NCBI GenBank assembly: GCA_902785755.1
Contig: CACZZO010000002.1
Span: forward strand, 186,001 to 250,000
Direction of reading: 5' to 3'
Length of the DNA stretch: 64,000 nt
Origin: an uncultured Bacteroidia bacterium
GTDB taxonomy: Bacteria; Bacteroidota; Bacteroidia; Bacteroidales; F082
Shown here: positions 1-7,212 of the stretch, piece after piece
How positions within the stretch are numbered: position 1 is the stretch's first letter
Layout: every line of letters begins with the position of its first letter
Notes under the pieces: model-generated
The model's input: the letters and a program-made list of their open reading frames with translations, nothing else
Databases searched by the model: none
What the model was told of the DNA's origin: nothing
Position numbers and translations under genes: made by a program

Positions 1-121
1 TGTGACGGTGATTGATACTGGAGGATGGGTTTCAGGAACATACATTTGGAAGGTTTATACAACGGGCGTTTCGACAGGCTCAACGACCTTTGTGGAATCG
101 GGGAAGTGGATTAAGGAATGA
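1..121 (+). CDS. C-terminal fragment of a T9SS-exported surface protein
   Basis: The frame starting at base 2 is open from the window edge to a TGA at 119-121. It reads as the end of a type A T9SS sorting domain: GTYIWKVY near the middle and ESGKWIKE at the end, the usual closing beta strands of that domain. Such domains direct cargo through the outer membrane and are then removed. The rest of the gene lies upstream of the window, so its function cannot be told. The middle of this tail, residues GVSTGSTT, is encoded by a REP-like repeat arm (65-88) that occurs again at 41.4 kb. The repeat therefore seems to sit inside the coding sequence. Confidence 0.7.
   Translation, partial: VTVIDTGGWVSGTYIWKVYTTGVSTGSTTFVESGKWIKE
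65..88. repeat. REP-like repeat arm inside coding sequence
   Basis: These 24 bases are the exact reverse complement of 41425-41448. The core TTCGACAGGCTCA also forms both arms of the palindrome at 41.4 kb and, with small changes, the palindrome inside the adhesin gene at 60.2 kb. It is a dispersed REP-type element. Confidence 0.75.
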
Positions 122-241
122 CACGTTTCGCGTCTTTGTGTGGAGGTACGACGAAGCAAATCGAAGATTCAACGAAGTTAATCCAGATTATAGCCTCAGG
201 TCTGGACTGCTTCGTGCCTCGCAGTGACGCAAAGCGTGTGA
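118..241. repeat. Imperfect long inverted repeat (REP-like)
   Basis: The left arm (about 118-165) and the reverse complement of the right arm (about 196-241) share the pattern CACG-TT-GCGTC ... GAGG-ACGAAGCA. They would fold into a long imperfect hairpin just after the stop of the upstream gene. No gene is seen in 122-388. Short open frames here follow the repeat and have no support. Confidence 0.5.
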
Positions 242-246
242 AAAGC

Positions 247-315
247 AAAAGCCGCCCCATCCTGATTCCATGCGTTTGGCGACGCGCTGGGGTTGGGATG
301 GGGTTGGCTTTTTTA
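247..315 (+). terminator. Rho-independent terminator candidate
   Basis: AAAAGCCGCCCCATCC (247-262) pairs with GGATGGGGTTGGCTTTTTT (296-314) and ends in a T run. The loop is long, about 33 bases, and holds a smaller GCGT/ACGC stem. It would end the transcript of the T9SS gene that enters from the left. Confidence 0.55.
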
Positions 316-333
316 GTCAAAGAATTGAAACCA

Positions 334-369
334 TTTTGAGCAACAAAACGGAAAAATTGCTATTTTTGC
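334..369 (+). promoter_or_regulatory. Bacteroidota promoter for the gene at 389
   Basis: TATTTTTGC at 361-369 matches the -7 consensus TAnnTTTGC. TTTTG at 334-338 lies 22 bases upstream, as expected for the -33 element. The start codon is 20 bases past the box. Confidence 0.6.
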
Positions 370-388
370 AAGTTTTATTTTTCAGACA

Positions 389-1651
389 ATGCGAAAACTG
401 CTTATCATATTGGTTTTGATGGCTTTAATGCTCCCGGCACATGCCGCCTACCTCCTTATCCCCATGGACAACACCCAGACGAACCACTTGAAGGCCTACG
501 GTGTGGCCTATTGGGTGCTGCAAAGGGAGGTGGAAATCAGTTGGTTGCTGAACTATAGGGGAGGGAGTTATCTGATTCCTTACCACGAGATGTTTGAGCG
601 CGAGTGTAAGATGCGCAATGTTTCCTACAATGTTATCGCCGATGCGCAGGCCGATGCGATTTTGGCCGAAATCGCCGACCCGGGCGTGAATATGGACGAG
701 ATGAAACTCCAGAAAGTGCCCCGTGTGGCGGTGTATGCACCGAAGAACAACCTGCCTTGGGACGATGCCGTCACTTTGGTTTTGACTTACGCCGAAATCC
801 CTTACGATGTGGTTTATGACGATGAGGTATTGCAAGGCGTTTTGCCCACCTACGACTGGCTTCACCTGCACCATGAGGACTTCACGGGGCAGTATGGAAA
901 ATTTTGGGCCCGCTACCGCAATTATCCTTGGTATCAAGAGGATGTGCGGGCGCAAGAGGCCACAGCGCAACGCTGGGGCTTCACGAAGGTTTCGCAATTG
1001 AAATTGGCGGTGGTGAAGAAGATTCGTGAGTTTGTGGCTGGCGGAGGCTATATGTTCGCCATGTGTTCCGCGCCCGACAGTTTCGATGTGGCTTTGTCAG
1101 CCGAGGGCCTCGACATTTGCGACTATATGTTTGACGGCGACCCCATCCGCAATGGCGACCCGCAACGATTGAATTACGACAACTGCTTCGCTTTCAACGA
1201 CTTCAAACTGTCGGTAAACCCGCAGGAATACGAAATTTCAAACATTGATGTCACGCAGGGGAGGATGCAGCGGGTGAGAGAGGAGAACGACTATTTTCTG
1301 CTGTTCGATTTTTCGGCCAAGTGGGACCCCGTTCCGACCATGCTCACGCAATGCCATGAAAGGTTGGTGAAGGGATTCATGGGTCAGACCACGGCTTTCA
1401 ACAAGTCGGTGGTGAAACCGTCGGTCGTCGTTTTGGGCGACAATGCTGCCTTGAACGAAGACCGCTACATCCACGGCAATTTCGGCAACGGTTTCTGGAC
1501 TTTCCTCGGCGGCCACGACCCCGAAGACTACCAACACATCGTCGGCGACCCGCCCACGGAGTTGGACATGTATCCCAATTCGCCGGGCTACAGGCTCATT
1601 TTGAACAATATTTTGTTCCCCGCAGCAAAGAAAAAGGAACAGAAAACCTAA
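389..1651 (+). CDS. Secreted GATase-fold-like protein (Bacteroidota 'asparagine synthetase B' family)
   Basis: A 420-residue protein with a signal peptide ending about residue 19 (LMLPAHA then AY). The mature part opens with YLLIPMDNTQTNHLKAYG, the signature of a Bacteroidota family often labelled asparagine synthetase B. It has neither the N-terminal Cys of a class II amidotransferase nor an ATP-PPi loop, so that label is probably wrong. The alternation of strands and helices, EFVAGGGYMFAMCSAP near residue 220 and FLGGHDPEDYQH near 380 suggest a glutamine-amidotransferase-like fold, but I see no clear catalytic triad. It has its own promoter (334-369), and the next gene follows behind a separate promoter. 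Function unknown; the family assignment comes from memory of the motif. Confidence 0.6.
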   Translation: MRKLLIILVLMALMLPAHAAYLLIPMDNTQTNHLKAYGVAYWVLQREVEISWLLNYRGGSYLIPYHEMFERECKMRNVSYNVIADAQADAILAEIADPGVNMDEMKLQKVPRVAVYAPKNNLPWDDAVTLVLTYAEIPYDVVYDDEVLQGVLPTYDWLHLHHEDFTGQYGKFWARYRNYPWYQEDVRAQEATAQRWGFTKVSQLKLAVVKKIREFVAGGGYMFAMCSAPDSFDVALSAEGLDICDYMFDGDPIRNGDPQRLNYDNCFAFNDFKLSVNPQEYEISNIDVTQGRMQRVREENDYFLLFDFSAKWDPVPTMLTQCHERLVKGFMGQTTAFNKSVVKPSVVVLGDNAALNEDRYIHGNFGNGFWTFLGGHDPEDYQHIVGDPPTELDMYPNSPGYRLILNNILFPAAKKKEQKT

Positions 1652-1658
1652 AAATGTT

Positions 1659-1667
1659 TATATTTGC
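1659..1667 (+). promoter_or_regulatory. -7 box TATATTTGC for C10 peptidase 1
   Basis: A perfect -7 box just after the preceding stop codon. Transcription should begin near 1673. The ATG at 1682 would then be almost leaderless, which favours the ATG at 1709, directly before a clean signal peptide. Confidence 0.65.
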
Positions 1668-1708
1668 CCGCTTAAAATAGAATGTCAAACGCTCAAAATC
1701 ATTTGTCT

Positions 1709-4700
1709 ATGAGAAGAAATATACTCGTTATCCTTGCCTTGATGTTAGGCATCACTACGCTCCAAGCCAAGCCTGTCGATATGGGCAGGGCGCAACGCTT
1801 GGGCTTGAATTTCATTCAGCACAAAGCCCAATTCTCGAAAAACGCGGTGCAAAGCCTTGATTTGGCTTACACTTTCCGCGCTGAAAACGGCATGGCCACG
1901 GCCTACGCCTTCAATTTCGACGGCGGCTTTGTCATTGTGGCGGCTGACGATGTTTCGTCGCCCATCATCGGCTATTCCGACCAAGGGAATTTCGACTACC
2001 AAACCGCTCCTGACGGTTTGCTTTTTATGTTGGGCGAACATTCGCGCGGCATTGAAATGATGGTGAATCAAGGAGTTGCAACACCTAACGACATCCTCTG
2101 CCGTTGGAAGAACCTTGAGTCTTATGGACGGTTGAATCCTGAAAAGGGCACGGCGGTTGTCGGACCTTTGGTGCAACAGCGTTGGGACCAAGGATCGCCG
2201 TTCAACATGTATTCGCCCGGCGGTTGCCCTACGGGTTGCGTGGCCACGGCCATGGCCCAACTGATGAAGTATTGGGAATGGCCGGTGCAAGGCACGGGAG
2301 AACATAGTTATGTTGCCCAAGGCTATGGAGAGCAATACGCCAACTTCGGTGCCACCACTTACGAATGGGACAACATGATCGACTATTACAACAACGGTGC
2401 CGGCACGCCCGAACAGAAACAGGCGGTAGCCACTTTGATGTACCATTGCGGCGTTGCGGTCAACATGATGTATGAGCCTGATGGCAGTGGCGCCTATTCA
2501 ACTGACGTGCCGGATGCCATCAACTCGTATTTTTCCTATTCCGAACACGCCACGCATATCGGGAGGAGCGGCACCTATAACGACTGGATTGCCCTGCTGA
2601 AGACCAACATCGACCAGCACATTCCGCTGTATTATTCAGGCCAAAGCCCCGACGGTGGCCACGCTTTCATTTGCGACGGCTACGATGCCGACGACTTTTT
2701 CCACTTCAACTGGGGTTGGGGCGGTGCGTCCAATGCTTTCATCCTCATTGATGGCGAGCATTTCGACTACACAAGCAGCCAAGCCATCATTTACGACTTC
2801 ATTCCCAACTATGTCTACAACCAAATGCCCAAGGCACCCGAAAACCTCGGCGTGAGCATCGACAGCGATGTGTCGCGCATCGGGCACCTCAGTTGGACCA
2901 ATCCCACCGAAACCGTGACAGGGGAGACCTTGACCGCCATCGACAAGATTATTGTCAAGCGCAACGGTTTTGTCATTCAGGAGATTGAGAACGTGCAACC
3001 CGGTCAAGCCATGACCTACGACGACGAAGTGCCTTTCTTCGACCAGTTTGAATACACGATTTTGGCCGTCAGCGGAAACAATTATGGCCGCACGACCCTC
3101 ACCAAGGCTGTTTTTGGTCCCTATTGCGACTGGAAAGTCATTATGACCTCCAACAGTATGCAAGGCTGGGACGGTGGCGGCATCACCGTGCAAAACGCCG
3201 CTGGTTCTTACATCGACTTCCTGACCACCAACCAAGCCACGGCCACCATCCAAACTTTCCAGATGGCCTTGGGCAACAACAACCTCTATTGGACAGCACC
3301 CAACTCCAACATCAACAACATTTCCTTCAAAATTAGGGACGCTGAAAACCAGATTGTTTACCAATATGAAGGCCCGTCGTCGGGATTGGAAGCGGGCATT
3401 TTGCGCACCTTGAACAACAGTTGCGGCAACGAGAACGTTTGCGAGGCACCCTACAACCTGAAAGCCACCCTTGATCCCGAAAACGACCGCAATATCATTC
3501 TCACTTGGGACAGCGACCATGAGCCGGAATTCGGTTACTGTATCTATCGCGACGGCTTCCTGTTCAACATGGCGCACGAAACCCGTTATGTGGACGAAAA
3601 CGCTGAAATCGGGGGCTATTGCTACTACATCACAGCCCTCTGCAATGGCGGCGAGACGGTTCCCTCCAACGAGTATTGCGCCACTTCGGGCACAGGCTGC
3701 GAGCCTCCGTTTGACTTGGATTTCAGTTATACAAGCAACAACAGGGTGCAATTGGACTGGACCGCTCCCAACAACGAAAACATCACGGGCTATTATGTCT
3801 ATCGCAAGACCGAAGAAACGCCTTTCAAGCGCATCAAGTCGGTGAGGACTCCTTCTTATAAAGACAATAGTGCGGTGGCGGGGACGGTGTACCGATATGC
3901 AGTGGCAGCCTATTACGAGAACATCGACTGCACATCGGCTTACGCCACAGACTTTTATGACTCGGACAAGTTCTTTGTCGAAGTGGACTGGTCGAATGTG
4001 CCGAAGGATTTGAAAGCGGAATTGAACGAAGATATAAACGTGGTTGGCTTGAGTTGGAGACCTGCCTACCAAGCCACTTCATACGAAATCTTGCGCAATG
4101 GCGTGAAAATCATCGAAATCGTAATGGATGAAACTTTTTATGTAGATGCCGATTTGACATTGGGCGAGACCTATTGCTATCAAGTCATTGCACACGGCGA
4201 GGGGTTTGAAGAGGCTTCCAACGAGGTTTGTGTTGAGATGCCCGAACCGCCCGTTTTGCCTTGCCCTGCGCCGTATAATTTACGTTATCTCTACAATCAA
4301 GCCCCAAATGATGACGACATGATTCGACTCACTTGGAGTATCAATGGAGAGGAACGCTGGCCTGATTACTTCATTATGACAGTCATCGACCATTTGGCAG
4401 GCGACACCACCAATGTGACCGTCAGCATGGAGGATAATTTCCTCTATCAGGAAAACATCAACCCCAATGGTATGGACAAGTCCTATAAAATCAAAGCAGT
4501 ATATTCCGATTGCGAGTCGGAATACGGCTTGACTGCTGACGGCATTGACTACATCAGGTTCAGTAACCTTGGTGTGGACGAGAATCCTTTGGGCGCCGTG
4601 AATCTCTATCCCAATCCCACCAACGGCCAACTGACCGTTGAGGCTGAGGGAATGACCACGGTAAGCGTTTACAACCACATAGGCCAATGCCTGATGGAAA

Positions 4701-4816
4701 AGTCGGCCACTGATGATGCTTTTACTTTCGACATGAGTGGACTGCCAAGCGGTGTCTACATGTTGAAGGTGAGTACACAATCAGGCACATTCATGCAAAA
4801 GGTGATAAAAATGTAA
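1709..4816 (+). CDS. C10 family cysteine peptidase 1 (streptopain/interpain type), T9SS cargo
   Basis: A secreted papain-fold protease of the SpeB, interpain and PrtT family, 1035 residues. Order: signal peptide 1-20; pro-domain about 21-140, with FNFDGGFVIVAADD; catalytic domain about 150-370; several fibronectin-III-like repeats; T9SS type A sorting domain in the last 75 residues (LYPNPTNGQLTVEAEG). The nucleophile is Cys177 in TGCVATAMAQ and the general base His318 in DGGHAFICDGYD, followed by FHFNWGWGG. An ATG at 1682 would add nine residues, but the promoter position argues against it. It is the first of four tandem paralogues. Family members degrade host proteins after the pro-domain is cut off; the substrate here is unknown. 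Confidence 0.93.
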   Translation: MRRNILVILALMLGITTLQAKPVDMGRAQRLGLNFIQHKAQFSKNAVQSLDLAYTFRAENGMATAYAFNFDGGFVIVAADDVSSPIIGYSDQGNFDYQTAPDGLLFMLGEHSRGIEMMVNQGVATPNDILCRWKNLESYGRLNPEKGTAVVGPLVQQRWDQGSPFNMYSPGGCPTGCVATAMAQLMKYWEWPVQGTGEHSYVAQGYGEQYANFGATTYEWDNMIDYYNNGAGTPEQKQAVATLMYHCGVAVNMMYEPDGSGAYSTDVPDAINSYFSYSEHATHIGRSGTYNDWIALLKTNIDQHIPLYYSGQSPDGGHAFICDGYDADDFFHFNWGWGGASNAFILIDGEHFDYTSSQAIIYDFIPNYVYNQMPKAPENLGVSIDSDVSRIGHLSWTNPTETVTGETLTAIDKIIVKRNGFVIQEIENVQPGQAMTYDDEVPFFDQFEYTILAVSGNNYGRTTLTKAVFGPYCDWKVIMTSNSMQGWDGGGITVQNAAGSYIDFLTTNQATATIQTFQMALGNNNLYWTAPNSNINNISFKIRDAENQIVYQYEGPSSGLEAGILRTLNNSCGNENVCEAPYNLKATLDPENDRNIILTWDSDHEPEFGYCIYRDGFLFNMAHETRYVDENAEIGGYCYYITALCNGGETVPSNEYCATSGTGCEPPFDLDFSYTSNNRVQLDWTAPNNENITGYYVYRKTEETPFKRIKSVRTPSYKDNSAVAGTVYRYAVAAYYENIDCTSAYATDFYDSDKFFVEVDWSNVPKDLKAELNEDINVVGLSWRPAYQATSYEILRNGVKIIEIVMDETFYVDADLTLGETYCYQVIAHGEGFEEASNEVCVEMPEPPVLPCPAPYNLRYLYNQAPNDDDMIRLTWSINGEERWPDYFIMTVIDHLAGDTTNVTVSMEDNFLYQENINPNGMDKSYKIKAVYSDCESEYGLTADGIDYIRFSNLGVDENPLGAVNLYPNPTNGQLTVEAEGMTTVSVYNHIGQCLMEKSATDDAFTFDMSGLPSGVYMLKVSTQSGTFMQKVIKM

Positions 4817-4848
4817 ATTATTTATAATCAATCTAATATCAAACAATT

Positions 4849-7116
4849 ATGAGAAAAACTTTAACTTTGATGATGACTTTGGCCCTGTTTGTGGGTCAAC
4901 TCATCGCTTCGCCCGTTGGCGTTGAGCAAGCCCGCCAACTTGGTTTGAAGTATGTGCAGAGCCATTCTGCCAAGCAAGTCGCCGACCTCACGCTTGCCTA
5001 CACTGAAATGACCGAAAGCGGCAATCCCGCCGTTTACGTTTTCAATTTCGACGGCGGTTCAGTATTCGTCTCAGCCGACGATGTGGCCCGTCCCATCCTT
5101 GGCTTCACCGACGACAACTTTGACTTGGCCAATGTTCCTGACGGCTTGGCCTATTATCTGCGCTTCTATGCCCGCCAGATTGCCTTCGCCCAAGAGAACA
5201 ACCTTGAACCCGAAAGGGAAGTGGCTTCGGAATGGGCGCATGTGGCCATCGACGGTTTCGAGAACGACAACCGCAGCACCCGAGGCGACATTGCTCCGCT
5301 GATTACCACCAACTGGAATCAAGACTCTCCTTACAACGCTTACTGCCCGACGGGTCAAGGCGGCCCGGGCGGCCATGCATACGCCGGTTGCGTGGCTACG
5401 GCTATGTCGATGGTGATGAAGAAGTGGGATTGGCCCGACCACGGACAAGGCTCGCACAGCTACACGCCCGAGGGCTACGCGATGCAAACCGTTGACTTTG
5501 AAAACACCAACTACCAATGGAGCAACATGCCCAACACCTGCAACAATTCAAATTATCAGGCTGTTGCCACTTTGATGTACCATTGCGGCGTGGCTGTCGA
5601 TATGATGTACGGCCCAGGCTCATCGGGAGCCTATTCACAGGATGTGCCCGATGCGATTGCCAACTATTTCCGCTACACTGGACATGCAAGCCGTCTCGAC
5701 CGCGACCTCTATTCCAAGACGGAATGGGAAAACATGCTTATCCGCAGCCTTGAATATGGCTTCCCGCTGTATTATTCGGGCAGCGACACCGATGGCGGAC
5801 ATGCCTTTGTGTGCTGTGGCTATCGTGAGAGCGACCGTAAGTTCTACTTCAACTGGGGCTGGAGCGGCTTCAACAACAACTATTTCGCCGTCGATGCCCT
5901 GAATACCTATTCTGGTAGTTTCAACCAAGGCCAGGCTGCCATCTTCGACTTCATCCCTGACTACATCTATGACGCATTGCTTCCTGCCGTCGAAGACTTC
6001 TCGGTGGAGGCCGAGAACGCCCACTCCAAGACGGGTGTCGTGAGATGGACCAATCCCACCACTAACCTCGCTGGCGAAACCATTGGGAACATCGAAAAGG
6101 TCGTGCTGTTGCGCAATGGCGTTGAAATCTTCTCGCAAGAGAATGTCATCCCAGGCGAGGAAATGTCATTCGAGGACAATGTCGCCGATTTCGACTGCTA
6201 CTCCTATCGCCTTTACTACCTCTCCAACAACGTGAAGGGCCGCTTCTCTGACATTACCTTCCAATATGGCCCCACTTGCACATGGAAGGTTGTCGGACAG
6301 ACTACCAACTTCCAAGGCTGGAACGGCGGCAAGATTCAGGTGAAGAATTCCTTTGGCACCGTGATGGAGGAAATCACCATGACAGGCTCGACACCTATCA
6401 GCCAGCAGTTGCGTATGCCCGAAGGCGATGTCACTTTCAGTTGGGTGGCTCCCTCGACGGCTGTCCAAAGCCTGACCATCAACATCAAGAACTCGGCCAA
6501 TTCTTCTGTGTACACTTATACGGGCAACTCGAACCAGATTCCTGCCACGCTCTATGCGGGCGACAACGACTGCGGCGGTTGCCTGCCTCCGACCAACTTC
6601 AATGGCGAGTACCAATGGACGAGTGAAGGTTTCGGCACTATGCTCACTTGGGACTATGACGGCGAGCCGCAATCCTTCAAGGTGTATCGCAGCGAGGATG
6701 GTGTCGACTATGAAGAAATCGCCACCGTTGATAAGACCTTGCGCGAATATTTCGACATGGCGGATGCTGGCAACTATTATTATAAGGTGACCGCTTTCCG
6801 CAGCTATTGCGAATCGACTCCCGCTTGGACCAACATCGAAACCGACTATGTTTATGTGGCCGTGACTTCGGTCAGCGAGAACGATGAGGAAGGCTTCAAG
6901 GTCTATCCCAACCCGGCCAATGCCCTGATGAGCGTGGAAGCCGAGGGACTTGAGCAAGTGACCATCCACAATGTGATGGGTCAGACCGTCTTCATGCAGC
7001 ATTGCAGCGAAAACGGCGTGGTCATCAGCACTTCCGACCTTGTTTCGGGTGTCTACACCATCAGCATCAAGGCCGCGCAAGGCACCGTTACGAAGCGTTT
7101 CACGGTCATGCACTGA
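4849..7116 (+). CDS. C10 family cysteine peptidase 2, T9SS cargo
   Basis: A 755-residue paralogue of the preceding gene. Signal peptide 1-20 (MRKTLTLMMTLALFVGQLIA), pro-domain with FNFDGGSVFVSADD, catalytic Cys181 in AGCVATAMSMVMKKW, His318 in DGGHAFVCCGY, then YFNWGWSG. The C-terminal sorting domain starts near FKVYPNPANALMSVEAEG. It has fewer fibronectin-like repeats than paralogue 1. The gap to gene 1 is 32 bases and holds no -7 box, so the two genes are probably co-transcribed. A terminator follows at 7146. Confidence 0.93.
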   Translation: MRKTLTLMMTLALFVGQLIASPVGVEQARQLGLKYVQSHSAKQVADLTLAYTEMTESGNPAVYVFNFDGGSVFVSADDVARPILGFTDDNFDLANVPDGLAYYLRFYARQIAFAQENNLEPEREVASEWAHVAIDGFENDNRSTRGDIAPLITTNWNQDSPYNAYCPTGQGGPGGHAYAGCVATAMSMVMKKWDWPDHGQGSHSYTPEGYAMQTVDFENTNYQWSNMPNTCNNSNYQAVATLMYHCGVAVDMMYGPGSSGAYSQDVPDAIANYFRYTGHASRLDRDLYSKTEWENMLIRSLEYGFPLYYSGSDTDGGHAFVCCGYRESDRKFYFNWGWSGFNNNYFAVDALNTYSGSFNQGQAAIFDFIPDYIYDALLPAVEDFSVEAENAHSKTGVVRWTNPTTNLAGETIGNIEKVVLLRNGVEIFSQENVIPGEEMSFEDNVADFDCYSYRLYYLSNNVKGRFSDITFQYGPTCTWKVVGQTTNFQGWNGGKIQVKNSFGTVMEEITMTGSTPISQQLRMPEGDVTFSWVAPSTAVQSLTINIKNSANSSVYTYTGNSNQIPATLYAGDNDCGGCLPPTNFNGEYQWTSEGFGTMLTWDYDGEPQSFKVYRSEDGVDYEEIATVDKTLREYFDMADAGNYYYKVTAFRSYCESTPAWTNIETDYVYVAVTSVSENDEEGFKVYPNPANALMSVEAEGLEQVTIHNVMGQTVFMQHCSENGVVISTSDLVSGVYTISIKAAQGTVTKRFTVMH

Positions 7117-7145
7117 TGAATTTTTTGATAATCGACTAAAAATGA

Positions 7146-7177
7146 AAAGGAAACATGCCAAATGTTTCCTTTTTTTA
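7146..7177 (+). terminator. Rho-independent terminator
   Basis: GGAAACAT (7149-7156) and ATGTTTCC (7162-7169) form an 8-bp stem with a 5-base loop, followed by a run of Ts. It ends the two-peptidase transcript and touches the -7 box of the next gene. Confidence 0.8.
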
Positions 7178-7186
7178 TATATTTGC
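7178..7186 (+). promoter_or_regulatory. -7 box TATATTTGC for C10 peptidase 3
   Basis: A perfect consensus that begins at the end of the terminator T run. It lies 27 bases before the ATG at 7213, which rules out an in-frame ATG at 7162 inside the terminator. Confidence 0.7.
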
Positions 7187-7212
7187 CGCTTCAATTCAAA
7201 TTACATCTCACA

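Noticed and set aside
122..388. Short open frames on both strands near the left edge
   Set aside because: They lie in the inverted repeat and terminator, have no promoter, and give peptides copied from the repeats.
2636..4072. 478-codon open frame opposite C10 peptidase 1
   Set aside because: Shadow of the peptidase; no domain, promoter or start context.
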